From NCBI GenBank assembly GCA_025062275.1, contig JANXAP010000011.1, positions 1 through 50,933 of the forward strand: a stretch of DNA of 50,933 nucleotides, in the 5' to 3' direction. This document shows positions 24,753 to 33,373 of this stretch, one piece after another; within the stretch, counting starts at the first letter, position 1, and the number at the start of each line of letters is the position of its first letter. Source of the DNA: Dehalococcoidia bacterium (GTDB taxonomy: Bacteria > Chloroflexota > Dehalococcoidia > SM23-28-2 > HRBIN24). The notes under the pieces are model-generated. The model was not told where the DNA came from, did not search any database, and saw only the letters and a list, made by a program, of their open reading frames with translations. The position numbers were made by a program, and so were the translations under genes.

Positions 24753-25457
24753 ATGACGCAGCCTGCCTCCACACCTCCGGGCGACCCCATCGCCTACTAC
24801 TTCCGCGAGGCGCTCCTCATCGGGGTAGGGGCCACGCGCCTCTACCTGATCCGTCACGCCCAGTCCCTCAGCAACACCGGCGAGGCCAGGGAATGGAGCG
24901 ATCCTCCCCTGACGGAGGTAGGCCGCCTCCAGGCGCAGCGCCTGGCTGACCGGCTGGCCCGGCAGGGGCTGGATGCCATCCTCTCCAGTCCGTCGCGGCG
25001 TGCCCTGGAGACCGCCAGATTCATCGCCGATGCCACCGGCCTTCCCGTCGAGGTCGAGGAAGATCTGCGGGAGGTGGTGATGGGCTCCCCCGACAACGAC
25101 CCCCGTCAGCTGCAGGGTGAGGCGGCCGAGGCGCTGGCGAGACGCCTGGCCCGGGAGATGCGCTGGGACGCCTTCCCCGGCTCGGAGGGCAGCCGGGCTG
25201 CTCGCAGCAGGGTGAGGGGCATAATGGACCGGATAGCCCGTCGCTACGAGGGGCGGAGGGTAGCGGTGGTCACCCACTTCGGCTTTATCCAGACCTATCT
25301 GAGCATAGTGTTAGGGGTGCGCCGAGACTTCCTTTTCTACACCTTTAACGCCAGTATAACCTCGGTGCGGGTGAAGGGCAGGCGGCGCGTCATCTGGCGG
25401 GTGAATGACATCGCCCACCTGGAGGGGCTGCCCCCGGGGTTCGGCGGCATCTCGTAG
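24753..25457 (+). CDS. Histidine phosphatase-family protein (phosphoglycerate mutase-like)
   Basis: A 234-aa member of the histidine phosphatase superfamily. The phosphorylated histidine lies in LYLIRHAQSLSNTGE, the arginine in ILSSPSRRALETARF and the second histidine in VAVVTHFGF. The first motif reads RHAQS instead of RHGE, as in many broad-specificity phosphatases. It has no membrane segment. It starts 15 bases after the acyl-CoA dehydrogenase and probably shares its transcript. The substrate is unknown; a role in sugar-phosphate or nucleotide housekeeping is a guess. Confidence 0.85.
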   Translation: MTQPASTPPGDPIAYYFREALLIGVGATRLYLIRHAQSLSNTGEAREWSDPPLTEVGRLQAQRLADRLARQGLDAILSSPSRRALETARFIADATGLPVEVEEDLREVVMGSPDNDPRQLQGEAAEALARRLAREMRWDAFPGSEGSRAARSRVRGIMDRIARRYEGRRVAVVTHFGFIQTYLSIVLGVRRDFLFYTFNASITSVRVKGRRRVIWRVNDIAHLEGLPPGFGGIS

Positions 25458-25464
25458 GACGGGG

Positions 25465-26736
25465 CTAGGAGGCTTCCTCGCCGGCGGTGGCCGCCTCCAG
25501 GCGCCCCCGGTAGATCAGGGGCACCGGGCTGGGCAGCGGCCCGAAGATGGCCCCCGCCTCTCGCAGCGCTGCGATCTCCCCTTCCGACAGCCCCAGCAGC
25601 TCCCTGAGCACCTCATCGGTGTGCTGCCCGATGGCAGGAGGCGGCCCCTGCACGCCGGCCGGAGTACGGGACAGCTTGATGGGGGTATTGGCCACCTTCA
25701 GCGAGAAGCCCTTGGGGTGCTGCACGTCCACCAGCATCTCGCGAGCCTGGACCTGGGGGTCGGCCGCCGCCTGGGCGATGTCGTTGAGGGGGCCGCAGGG
25801 TATGCCCAGGGGCTCCAGCTCCTCGAGCCATTCCCTGGTGGTCTTCTTGCGGAACGCCTCGTTGAGAATAGGCTCCAGCTCGGCATGGTGCTGGGTGCGC
25901 AGGCCCGGCGTCTCGAAGCGGGGGTCGTCTATCAGCTCCGGCAGGCCCAGGGCGGCCAGGAGCAGCTCCCACTGGTTCTCGACGCCCCAGCTCAGGGCGA
26001 TGACGATCCAGCCGTCCTTGGTGGGGAAGGCCTGGAACGGGGTGGTGGAGGGGTGGCGCGTCCCCAGGGGGCCGGGCACCTGGCCGGTGGCGAAGTAGCG
26101 GACGAAGGCGTTCTCCAGGATGGCCACCTGGCAGTCCAGCATGCTGATGTCCAGCATCTGCCCCTGGCCGCTCCGGTCGCGCTCGTGCAGGGCGGCCAGG
26201 ATACCGATGGCCGTGAACAGGCCAGCGGCGATGTCGCCCAGGGAAATGCCCGGACGCACTGGCCTGCCTCCCGGCTCGCCGGTGATGCTCATGATGCCCC
26301 CCATGCCCTGCACGATGATGTCCAGGGCGGGCTTGTGGCGGTAGGGGCCCGTCTGACCGAAACCGGAGGTGGCAGCGTAGATGAGGCGGGGATTGTGACG
26401 GGAGAGGACATCGTAGCCCAGCCCCAGCCGCTCCATGGTGCCTGGCGTGAAGTTCTCCATCACCACGTCCACCTTCTCCACCAGGCGCAGGAAGAGGTCG
26501 CGGCCGGCAGGGTGCTTCAGGTCGAGGCAGATGCTGCGCTTACCGCGGTTGACGGAGAAGAAGTAGACCGACTCGTCCTCTATGTAAGGGCCGGTGGTGC
26601 GGGACACGTCGCCATAGGGCGGGCGCTCCACCTTGATGACGTCGGCTCCCAGGTCGCGGAGGATCATGCTGGCGTAGGGGCCAGCCAGGATCCAGGTGAG
26701 GTCGAGAACGCGCACGTCCTGCAGCGGCCCGCTCAT
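25465..26736 (-). CDS. Class III (CaiB/BaiF) CoA-transferase with intact catalytic Asp
   Basis: A 423-aa CoA-transferase. Family blocks are VRVLDLTWILAGPYASMIL, GADVIKVERPPYGD, NRGKRSICLDLK and ATSGFGQTGPYRHKPALD. The catalytic aspartate is present in ISMLDCQ (D201), unlike in the tandem pair at 10.8-13.3 kb. ATG 26736 is supported by GGAGGAG about 9 bases upstream; a longer in-frame start lacks such a site. It would activate a carboxylate using succinyl-CoA or another CoA donor. Convergent with the histidine phosphatase gene, 7 bases apart. Confidence 0.88.
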   Translation of the reverse strand: MSGPLQDVRVLDLTWILAGPYASMILRDLGADVIKVERPPYGDVSRTTGPYIEDESVYFFSVNRGKRSICLDLKHPAGRDLFLRLVEKVDVVMENFTPGTMERLGLGYDVLSRHNPRLIYAATSGFGQTGPYRHKPALDIIVQGMGGIMSITGEPGGRPVRPGISLGDIAAGLFTAIGILAALHERDRSGQGQMLDISMLDCQVAILENAFVRYFATGQVPGPLGTRHPSTTPFQAFPTKDGWIVIALSWGVENQWELLLAALGLPELIDDPRFETPGLRTQHHAELEPILNEAFRKKTTREWLEELEPLGIPCGPLNDIAQAAADPQVQAREMLVDVQHPKGFSLKVANTPIKLSRTPAGVQGPPPAIGQHTDEVLRELLGLSEGEIAALREAGAIFGPLPSPVPLIYRGRLEAATAGEEAS

Positions 26737-26813
26737 AGGCGCGCACTCCTCCCGCACTGTCCATGATAACAGGGGGAGGAGTGCGCTTCAGCCTAGGGGC
26801 TGGGCCGTTCTGA

Positions 26814-27101
26814 CTAGTCCTCTTCCTCTTCGCTGGTGGAGAGGGTCAGGCGGGGGCCTTCCTCCGTCTCCTCGGCGTCGATGGTGGCGTTGGCCAGCAT
26901 CGCTGCCACCTCGGGGGCCACCAGGAGCACGGGCACGTCACCGCTGTGGTAGACGTGGTCGTCGGAGCGGGCCTCGTCGAAGGCCAGCTCGAAGCCTCCG
27001 CTGCGCTGGATGAGCCGCAGGGTCTTTTCGGGGGCCTCGGCCAGCTCCAGCTTGATCTCCTTGAGCAGCTCGGCCGCCCTGTCGGTCACTACTAGGGCCA
27101 T
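26814..27101 (-). CDS. HesB/IscA-like fold protein without cysteines
   Basis: A 95-aa protein whose pattern follows the A-type iron-sulfur carrier (HesB/IscA) fold: LVVTDRAAELLKEI at the start, LRLIQRSGGFELAFDEARSDDHVYHSGDVPVLLVAPEVAAMLANATIDAEET. Functional carriers need three cysteines; this protein has none. It cannot hold a cluster in the usual way. The tail is acidic (STSEEEED). Similar cysteine-free relatives occur in other genomes and their role is unknown. It lies 66 bases downstream of a zinc-ribbon gene in the same direction. Confidence 0.6.
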   Translation of the reverse strand: MALVVTDRAAELLKEIKLELAEAPEKTLRLIQRSGGFELAFDEARSDDHVYHSGDVPVLLVAPEVAAMLANATIDAEETEEGPRLTLSTSEEEED

Positions 27102-27167
27102 AACAATCGCCTCCTCTTGCTATCGCTGTGGTCCGTCCGGCCTCTGTCCCCCTCGTGCGCAGCGGCG

Positions 27168-27464
27168 TTAGAAGCCGCGGCGAGGGGCGGGACGTACCTT
27201 GTTGAAACAGTCGCTGCAGTAGACAGGCCGGTCCTGCCGGGGCAGGAAGGGGACCTGCGTCTTGGCACCGCAGCGCGCGCAGACCGCGTCGTACATGGGC
27301 CGGGCGGGGCCGCCGCCCATCGCCTGGCGTCGAGCCTGGCGACAGTTGGGGCACCGCTTGGGGTCCTGGTAGCCGCGGCTGGCGTGAAACTGCTGGTCGT
27401 CTGCGGAGAAGACGAACGACTCCCCGCAGTCGACACAGACTATGGTCTTGTCCTGGTAAACCAC
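27168..27464 (-). CDS. Zinc-ribbon protein with CxxC-x17-CxxC motif
   Basis: A 98-aa small protein with four CxxC pairs: C10/C13, C38/C41, C62/C65 and C83/C86. The last two are separated by 17 residues, the CxxC-x17-CxxC pattern of a widespread family of small zinc-binding proteins; the first half matches the CxxC zinc-ribbon domain with the D-x-H-FHASRGYQDPKRC block. Start GTG 27464 has GGGAGGT 7 bases upstream. The function of this family is unknown; nucleic acid binding or metal storage are possible. Confidence 0.75.
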   Translation of the reverse strand: MVYQDKTIVCVDCGESFVFSADDQQFHASRGYQDPKRCPNCRQARRQAMGGGPARPMYDAVCARCGAKTQVPFLPRQDRPVYCSDCFNKVRPAPRRGF

Positions 27465-27635
27465 CCGATGACCTCCCTTTGGCTCTGTGTTCCCTTTTTC
27501 GCCTGGTCACGCTTGGGTCATCGGGCGGCCGAGGGGGACTGGAGCGACCCGATTTCCAGAGCGACCTGGCTCCCCATCATCCTACCACATCGCCGGCCGT
27601 AAGGAAAGCCGCCCTCTGAAGGCCTCTGCCGGCAA

Positions 27636-27644
27636 TGATATACT
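27636..27644 (+). promoter_or_regulatory. Extended -10 promoter upstream of the second alpha/beta hydrolase
   Basis: TGA-TATACT is a good extended -10 element, giving a start near 27651 and a 53-base leader that includes AGGGAGGT before the ATG at 27704. No clear -35 is present. Confidence 0.4.
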
Positions 27645-27703
27645 TCTGCAAGGGCTTTTCCCCGCACGTCCGGCCGCCAGGAGCGAGCGAAGGGAGGTGC
27701 ACC

Positions 27704-28516
27704 ATGCCCACCGTAGACGTGGGTGGTCTCGAGCTGCATTACCGGGAGGCAGGCAGCGGCACTCCGGTGCTGCTGGTCCACGGCTTTACCGGCAACTCGC
27801 GTAACTGGGCGCTGACGGTGCCCGTGCTGAGATCTCGCTACCGTGTCATCTCCCCCGACCTGCCCGGCCACGGCCTCTCGGGCCGGCCCACTGACCCCGC
27901 TGCCTACACCCTGGAGGCGATGGCCGAGGCCGTCAGCGCGCTGATGGACCGGCTGGGCCTGGAGGGCTGTCACCTGGTGGGCCACTCCATGGGCGGCATG
28001 ATCGCCCAGGTCATCGCCCTCTCGCGGCCGCAGCGGCTGCGCTCCCTGGTGCTGGTGGACACCTCGGCCGAGCCTCCCGAAGGCCTGCGAACTCGCGAGC
28101 GGGCGCGACTGGTGGAGCTGGCCCGCGAGCAGGGCATGGAGGCGGTGTGGGAGGCCCAGCTGGCCATGAACCCCATGGCCGACCAGCTCCGAGCCCAGCC
28201 CGAGTTCCTGCAGACGTGGCGCGAGCAGTTCCTGATGACCTCTCGGGAGGCCTACATCTACTGTGCCCAGGCCATGGCCCAGCGCCGGCCGCTGCTGGAC
28301 GACCTGTCGCGCCTCGAGCTGCCAGTGCTCATCATCTGCGGCGAGAACGACGAGCCGTTCGTGGGGCCATCGCAGCGGATGCACGAGCGCATCGCCGGCA
28401 GCGAGCTGGCCCTGATACCCCGTTGCGGTCATACGCCTCAGATAGAGCGGCCGGATGAATTCAATGCCATCCTGCTGCGTTTCCTGCAACGGGTGGATGG
28501 GGTGGCCGCCAAATAG
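27704..28516 (+). CDS. Alpha/beta-fold hydrolase
   Basis: A 270-aa alpha/beta hydrolase. The oxyanion strand is LLVHGFTGNSRNW, the nucleophile elbow VGHSMGGM (S95), the acid in CGENDEPF and the histidine in CGHTPQIERP. The closest-looking families are 3-oxoadipate enol-lactonases, haloperoxidase-like esterases and C-C bond hydrolases. The exact reaction is not visible. ATG 27704 has a strong AGGGAGGT ribosome site; a longer in-frame reading lacks one. It is convergent with the reductase gene, 4 bases apart. Confidence 0.87.
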   Translation: MPTVDVGGLELHYREAGSGTPVLLVHGFTGNSRNWALTVPVLRSRYRVISPDLPGHGLSGRPTDPAAYTLEAMAEAVSALMDRLGLEGCHLVGHSMGGMIAQVIALSRPQRLRSLVLVDTSAEPPEGLRTRERARLVELAREQGMEAVWEAQLAMNPMADQLRAQPEFLQTWREQFLMTSREAYIYCAQAMAQRRPLLDDLSRLELPVLIICGENDEPFVGPSQRMHERIAGSELALIPRCGHTPQIERPDEFNAILLRFLQRVDGVAAK

Positions 28517-28520
28517 CTCT

Positions 28521-29276
28521 TCAGTCGAAGTGCTCCTCCTTGACTCGCCAGCCCTTGGGGAGGAGCCTGGCCTTCACGTCCTGGATCATGCCCGAGTGGC
28601 CGCAGGCGTAGACGATGGTGTCCTCGGGGCGCAGGCCGAAGGTTTCGATGTATTTTTCGACGATGGTGTTGACCCGTCCCGTCTCGCCCTGCCAGCCGGC
28701 GTTGCGCTCCTCCTGAGGTCGGCTCACGGTGGGCACGTAGGTCAGCAGGTCGGGATGACGGCTGGCCAGCTCCCGCAGCTCGGAATCGTAGCCGAACTCG
28801 TCGCAGTAGCTGGCGCCCTGCAGCACGTAGAAGCGATGGCCCCTCTCCCCGCGGTGCAGATAGTCGCGGATGATGGAGACGAAGGGGGCGATGCCGGTGA
28901 CGGTGGCCACCATGAGCTGGTTCGGATAGCCCGGCTCGAAGGTGAACAGCCCCTTGGCCCGCGGCCGCATGGTCACTTCGTCCCCCGGCCCCAGGCGCCA
29001 CAGCCGTGGCGTCAGCTTCCCTTGTGGCACCAGCTCGATGAACAGCTCCACCCTCGGCAGTTCGTGGGGCGCCGACACGATGGAGTAGGGGCGCTCGATG
29101 CCGTCGCGGCCGATGGTGATGTACTGGCCTGGGCGGAAGTTGAAGGAGGAAGGCACCTCCAGCCAGAGGAGCATCAGGTCGCCGGTCAGGTCGCGGCGGC
29201 CCACGATGCGAGCAGTGAGCACCGCCGGCGGCCGCTTCACCAGCGTCTGGCCAGAAACGTCCATCTTGTCACCCAT
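28521..29276 (-). CDS. Ferredoxin/flavodoxin--NADP+ reductase-like flavoprotein
   Basis: A 251-aa FAD-binding oxidoreductase of the ferredoxin-NADP reductase superfamily. The FAD motif is RPYSIVSAPHE, with FRPGQYITIG before it. The pyridine-nucleotide half starts with VATVTGIAPFVSIIRDYL and ends with VYACGHSGMIQDVKARL. The C-terminus EEHFD takes the place of the terminal aromatic of plant-type enzymes. It moves electrons between NAD(P)H and ferredoxin, flavodoxin or an oxygenase. The start may be ATG 29276 or ATG 29264. The promoter region faces the MaoC genes and contains the 35-bp shared motif. Confidence 0.85.
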   Translation of the reverse strand: MGDKMDVSGQTLVKRPPAVLTARIVGRRDLTGDLMLLWLEVPSSFNFRPGQYITIGRDGIERPYSIVSAPHELPRVELFIELVPQGKLTPRLWRLGPGDEVTMRPRAKGLFTFEPGYPNQLMVATVTGIAPFVSIIRDYLHRGERGHRFYVLQGASYCDEFGYDSELRELASRHPDLLTYVPTVSRPQEERNAGWQGETGRVNTIVEKYIETFGLRPEDTIVYACGHSGMIQDVKARLLPKGWRVKEEHFD

Positions 29277-29346
29277 CGCTCGTCGCGCCCCCTACAGATA
29301 TATCCCTCCACCTAAATTCTCCCACGAGTTGCCACCCTACAGAAGG

Positions 29347-29381
29347 GACGTTCGCCCCACGAGATATGTGACGTATGTCCC
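29347..29381. promoter_or_regulatory. 35-bp conserved regulatory motif, copy A
   Basis: This block between the divergent reductase and MaoC genes matches the block at 43897-43931 at 27 of 35 positions without gaps. The shared parts are GACGTTCG, CCC, GATATGTGAC and GTCCC. The flanks are unrelated, so only the motif is conserved. In this copy the outer arms GGGACGT and ACGTATGTCCC form an imperfect inverted repeat. A TATAAT box for the MaoC genes follows at 29394-29399, placing the right arm over the expected -35 region. Confidence 0.5.
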
Positions 29382-29393
29382 GGTGTGGCGCTG

Positions 29394-29399
29394 TATAAT
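29394..29399 (+). promoter_or_regulatory. -10 box of the MaoC gene pair
   Basis: A perfect TATAAT lies 30 bases before the ATG at 29430. No consensus -35 is seen at 17 bp; the sequence there belongs to the conserved 35-bp motif, which suggests activator-dependent transcription (inference). Confidence 0.5.
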
Positions 29400-29429
29400 A
29401 GGACAGCGCCATAAGGCGGAGGCAGGCAT

Positions 29430-29966
29430 ATGCCCCAGAATTTCGACCTGGAAGAGGTCAGGCGGCGTTTCGTGGGTATGGAGACGCCGCCCACCAGGGG
29501 CCGCTATCCGGTAGAGCACGACCCCATCCGCCGCCACTGCCAGATGGTGGAGGACACGAACCCCCTTTTCCTCGACCCCGAGTATGCCAGCCGCACCCGC
29601 TGGGGCAGCGTCATCTGTCCGCCCTCGGGCTGGCTCGCCCTCTACTTCGCCAGCCTCGGGCCGTGGCCGCCGGCTTTCGAGCCCCTCGTCCCGGTGGTTC
29701 CTGCCCCGGGCAAGCGCATCATCAACATGTCGCAGGAGGTGGAGTGGTTCGACGTCATCAGGGTGGGGGACCGCCTGTCGGTGCGGCGGCGCATCGTCGA
29801 CATCTTCCAGAAGCCCATCGGCATCGACCCGGAGGCGGTATGGGTGGTGAGCGAGCTGATCATTAGCAATCAAGAGGACAAGGTGGTATGCGTGGTCCGC
29901 AACACCCACCTGTTCCACCGCACGCCGGAGGAGGTGGCGGCGGCGCGGCAGGAGGCACAGCCGTGA
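29430..29966 (+). CDS. MaoC-like dehydratase, N-terminal (FAS1-like) partner
   Basis: A 178-aa hot-dog-fold protein of the MaoC N-terminal-like family. The hydratase motif region reads MVEDTNPLFLDPEYA: Asp and Asn-Pro are kept, but the catalytic His is replaced by Phe. This is usual for the inactive half of two-subunit hydratases, where one hot-dog binds the CoA substrate and the other catalyses. ATG 29430 follows GGAGG. The next gene overlaps by 4 bases (GTGA) and has the intact motif, so the two almost certainly form a heteromeric (R)-specific enoyl-CoA hydratase-type enzyme. Confidence 0.85.
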   Translation: MPQNFDLEEVRRRFVGMETPPTRGRYPVEHDPIRRHCQMVEDTNPLFLDPEYASRTRWGSVICPPSGWLALYFASLGPWPPAFEPLVPVVPAPGKRIINMSQEVEWFDVIRVGDRLSVRRRIVDIFQKPIGIDPEAVWVVSELIISNQEDKVVCVVRNTHLFHRTPEEVAAARQEAQP

Positions 29967-30403
29967 AACGTCCTCAGCGGTACTGGGAGGACGTGCAGGT
30001 GGGGGAGGAGCTGCCGGGCTTCTCGCTGGAGATCAACCTGCGCCGCGTCTTCCAGCAGGTGAGCGGTACCCAGGACTGGTATCCCCTCCACTTCGATCCC
30101 CAGTTCGCCCGCCGCGCCGGCCACCCCGATATCTTCATGAATACGGGCTTCCTGCAGGCTGCGCTGGTGCGGGTCATCACCGACTGGATGGGGGACGAGG
30201 GGTTCCTGAAGAAGCTCTACTTCGAGATGAGGCGGCAGCAGCGCCCGGGCGACGTCATGACCTGCAAGGGGCGGGTGGTGGACAAATACGTCCGCGACGG
30301 CCTGCCTCTGGTGGAGTGCGAGGTTTGGGCCGAGAACGAGCGCGAAGGCGTGACCACCCCCGGCCGCGCCTGGGTGGTGCTGCCCATGCGAGAGGGCGCC
30401 TAG
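29963..30403 (+). CDS. MaoC-like dehydratase, catalytic partner
   Basis: A 146-aa hot-dog-fold protein with the catalytic pair Asp and His in SGTQDWYPLHFDPQFA, the hydratase-2 motif. GHPDIFMNTGFLQA follows in the central helix. It would hydrate enoyl-CoA or dehydrate a 3-hydroxyacyl-CoA together with the preceding protein. Start GTG 29963 lies inside the stop of the previous gene. The stop TAG shares its bases CTAG with the stop of the convergent patatin gene. Confidence 0.86.
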   Translation: MKRPQRYWEDVQVGEELPGFSLEINLRRVFQQVSGTQDWYPLHFDPQFARRAGHPDIFMNTGFLQAALVRVITDWMGDEGFLKKLYFEMRRQQRPGDVMTCKGRVVDKYVRDGLPLVECEVWAENEREGVTTPGRAWVVLPMREGA

Positions 30404-31227
30404 CCCTCCCCCAGCAGGCGGCGGATAGCAGGCAGGGCGGCCCGCGCTGCTTCCTCTCCCTTGCGCACTGCCCTGGCCATACCCAGGGGCACGAAGGCAC
30501 CGATACCCCGCAGGTCGGGGCGGATCACCAGGTCGGCAGGCGGGCGTCGAGGCGGCTCCAGCGACAGAAGACGGGCCATGAAGGCCACCTGGCCCAGCCG
30601 CGAGGCCGGGTCTACGCCCAGCGACTGTAACCTCCGTCCGAGCCGAGCCGAGAGGGGTCGCAGCGGCGCTGGCAGGCGAAAGAACTCCGCCACCGTGACG
30701 GCGACTAGGGGACGGCCATTCCCGAACAGCCTCCGTGCCAGTCCCACCGGCACCGTGTCGTGCAGGCCGCCGTCGACTAGGGGCCGACCTTCTATCCATA
30801 CCGGCGGGCAGATGACCGGCGAGCGGATGCTGGCCTCCACCGCTCTGCCCACGTTGCCCTCCGTCACCAGGTAACGGCGGCAGGTGGCCACGTCCAGCAC
30901 GGCGGCGGCGAAGGGGACTGCGAGCTCGCGAAAGGACAGGCGACCGTAGGCGTGCCAGAGCAGGCGCCCGAATCCCCGGGCGTCGGGCGCAATGCGCAGC
31001 CCTTCCAGGAACCAGGCGGTCAGCGAGGCGGTATCGGCCGAGAGGGCCACGTCCAGCATGGCATCCACGTCGCGGTGGGCAGCATACATGGGACCGATGA
31101 GGGCACCGGCGCTGGCCCCTACGATGCCGGCGATGGGCACCCGGGCCTCGTGCAGGGCCTTGAGAACGCCCACGTGCGCCCAGCCGCGAATGCCGCCTGC
31201 CCCCAGGACCAGCACGATGCCGTCCAT
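30400..31227 (-). CDS. Patatin-like phospholipase family protein
   Basis: A 275-aa patatin-fold protein. The oxyanion loop is GAGGIRGWAHVGVL (9-22), the nucleophile elbow GASAG (S39) and the catalytic aspartate VDGGLHDTVP (D152). These Ser-Asp dyad enzymes hydrolyse acyl esters of lipids; bacterial RssA/YchK-type members have about this length. No signal peptide. It follows a methyltransferase gene by 3 bases in one operon. The stop codon overlaps the MaoC stop through a shared CTAG. Confidence 0.88.
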   Translation of the reverse strand: MDGIVLVLGAGGIRGWAHVGVLKALHEARVPIAGIVGASAGALIGPMYAAHRDVDAMLDVALSADTASLTAWFLEGLRIAPDARGFGRLLWHAYGRLSFRELAVPFAAAVLDVATCRRYLVTEGNVGRAVEASIRSPVICPPVWIEGRPLVDGGLHDTVPVGLARRLFGNGRPLVAVTVAEFFRLPAPLRPLSARLGRRLQSLGVDPASRLGQVAFMARLLSLEPPRRPPADLVIRPDLRGIGAFVPLGMARAVRKGEEAARAALPAIRRLLGEG

Positions 31228-31230
31228 GGC

Positions 31231-31866
31231 TCAGGGCGCGCGCGCCACGCCCAGCACGTGGAGGCGGGCGATGCACATGGGCGGGAGGGGTGGCAGGGGC
31301 CTGCTCCACTCCAGCCGCACCAGCTCCAGCCCCGCCTCCTGCAGTAGCCGGGGGGCATTGCGGTTCGGATGGCAGCCGGCGCCGAACCAGCTCCAGAGAG
31401 GCGTCACGACGTCCTGCAGCAATGCCAGCGGCCCGTCGGGGTAGCGAACGTGTTCGTAAAAGCGCAGCTCGCCTCCGGGGCGCAGCACCCTGCGCACCTC
31501 GGCCAGGGCGCGGCGTGGGTCGTCCAGGGAGCAAAGCGCGAGGGTAGCCACGGCTGCGTCGAAGGTGCGGTCGGGGAAAGGGAGGTCTTCGGCGACGGCC
31601 TGCACCAGGGCGATGGGCCTCCCGAGCTGCTGCACGCGCCTTCGCGCCCGCGCCAGCATATACGGGTCAGGCTCGGTGGCCACTACGCGGGCCCCCTGGC
31701 GGTAATAGGGGAAGTTGGCGCCGGTGCCGCAGCCGATCTCGAGCACCAGCCCGCGGGCGCCGCCGGCCACGTCGGCCCGGACCGACCGCAGGAATGTGGC
31801 CTCTGCCCGGGCCATGAGGCGGTCGTAGAAGGCGGCGAACCACTTATGGCCGCGTCGAGTCGCCAT
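31231..31866 (-). CDS. Class I SAM-dependent methyltransferase
   Basis: A 211-aa methyltransferase. Motif I is VLEIGCGTGANFPYY, motif II the VVATEPDPYMLARARRR acidic end, motif III DAAVATLALCSLDDPRRALAEVRRVLRPGG. It is closest to the UbiE/METTL7-like group acting on small molecules or lipids. No membrane anchor is obvious. The start ATG 31866 is preceded by a short gap to the divergent MATE gene. Co-transcribed with the patatin gene, which fits a lipid-related role (inference). Confidence 0.87.
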   Translation of the reverse strand: MATRRGHKWFAAFYDRLMARAEATFLRSVRADVAGGARGLVLEIGCGTGANFPYYRQGARVVATEPDPYMLARARRRVQQLGRPIALVQAVAEDLPFPDRTFDAAVATLALCSLDDPRRALAEVRRVLRPGGELRFYEHVRYPDGPLALLQDVVTPLWSWFGAGCHPNRNAPRLLQEAGLELVRLEWSRPLPPLPPMCIARLHVLGVARAP

Positions 31867-31928
31867 GACAGGCTATAGCCCAGGTGGCCATGTTAGCATA
31901 ATCTAGGTCGCGAACACAGGAGCGCCCC

Positions 31929-33320
31929 GTGTCCACCGAGGCTGCCGAAGCTATTCCCACCCGGCCCCTGCCCACTCTGGACGAGAAGCGCCTGGGCTGG
32001 TCCGTCGTCCACCTGGCCTGGCCGGTGGTGGTGCAGCAGCTGGCCTATTCCCTGGTGCAGTTGGTGGACACCTACCTGGTGGGGCACCTGGGCGAGGACG
32101 CGCTGGCCGGCCTGCGCCTGGGCGGACAGGTCTACTGGCTATGCCTGGCCGGCATGGGCGCGGTGGGGGCGGGGACCATCGCTGTGGTAGCCAGGGCGGT
32201 GGGCGCCCGCGAGATGCAGCGGGCCGATGCCACCGTCCGCACGGCGCTGACCATGGCTGCCCTGTGGGGCCTCGTCCTGGCGCTGGGCCTGTGGTCCCTG
32301 GGGGAGTGGGCTCTCGGCATGATGGGGGCCGAGCCCGAGGCTCGGCGCCTGGGCGCGGAATATCTGCGGGCCAGCGCCATCGGTATGGTCTTCTGGTCGT
32401 TGCTGTACGCCGTCAACTCGGCGTTGCAGGCCGCAGGCGACACCCGGGTTCCGATGCTGATCGGCATATGCGTCAATGCCGTCAACGCGGTGGCGGCCTT
32501 CCTGCTCATCAACGGCCCCGGCCCGTTTCCCCGGCTGGAGGTGGCAGGCGCTGGCGCCGGATTCAGCATCGCCGCCCTGGTGGGAGCGCTTCTGGGCCTG
32601 GGTGTGCTGCTATCGGGGCGGCGCACGTTGCGCTGGCGCCCCTTCGACGGTCCGCCCCTGGACCCCCGGGAGGCGCGGCGCATCCTGTGGGTGGGAGTGC
32701 CGACGGGGCTGGAGCAGGCCCAGTTCAACATCGCCTTCATGCTCTACACCCGCATCGTGGCCAGCATGGGGACCACGGCGGTGGCGGCTCACGGCGTGAC
32801 CCTGGCCATCCAGGGCCTGGCCTTCAACGCCGGCTTCGGCATCAGCGTGGCCACCAGCGCCCTGGTGGGACAGGGTCTGGGCGCGAGGCGCCCTGACCTG
32901 TCGGAGCGGGCCACCTATCTGGCTGCCCGCTACGCCCTGGCCGTCACCACTCTGGTGGCGGTGGTGCTGGCGGTGTTCGGTCGCCAGATAACCAGCGCCT
33001 TCGTGGCCGGCGAGGGTGCCGACGAGGTGGTGGACTTGGGCGGCAAGCTGATGCTCATCTTCGCTCTGGCCATGCCCGGGCTGGGCATCAACCTGGCCTT
33101 CGGAGGCGCCCTGCGCGGCGCCGGAGACACACGCTGGGTGCTGGCCATCGTCGCCTTCTGCAACTGGGTGGTGAGGCTGGTGCCCGCCTATCTGCTGGCC
33201 ATAGTCGCCGGTCTGGGGGTGCCGGGGGCGTGGGTGGGGGCGGTACTGGACCTGAACAGCCGTGCCCTCCTCCTCTGGCTCCGCTTCCGGCGGGGGCACT
33301 GGAAGCATATCCGCGTCTGA
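31929..33320 (+). CDS. MATE-family efflux transporter
   Basis: A 463-aa polytopic membrane protein with about 12 helices in two homologous halves. The first starts AWPVVVQQLAYSLVQLVDTYLVGHLGEDALAGL; the second starts WVGVPTGLEQAQFNIAFMLYTRIVASMGTTAVAAHGVTL. These are the hallmarks of MATE/NorM/DinF exporters, which expel cationic drugs or metabolites using Na+ or H+. Start GTG 31929. Substrate unknown. Confidence 0.9.
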   Translation: MSTEAAEAIPTRPLPTLDEKRLGWSVVHLAWPVVVQQLAYSLVQLVDTYLVGHLGEDALAGLRLGGQVYWLCLAGMGAVGAGTIAVVARAVGAREMQRADATVRTALTMAALWGLVLALGLWSLGEWALGMMGAEPEARRLGAEYLRASAIGMVFWSLLYAVNSALQAAGDTRVPMLIGICVNAVNAVAAFLLINGPGPFPRLEVAGAGAGFSIAALVGALLGLGVLLSGRRTLRWRPFDGPPLDPREARRILWVGVPTGLEQAQFNIAFMLYTRIVASMGTTAVAAHGVTLAIQGLAFNAGFGISVATSALVGQGLGARRPDLSERATYLAARYALAVTTLVAVVLAVFGRQITSAFVAGEGADEVVDLGGKLMLIFALAMPGLGINLAFGGALRGAGDTRWVLAIVAFCNWVVRLVPAYLLAIVAGLGVPGAWVGAVLDLNSRALLLWLRFRRGHWKHIRV

Positions 33321-33373
33321 GCCTCCTGGCATCTGCAGTGCATGTGCTACCATAGAGGGGTCGGGAGGACGCC

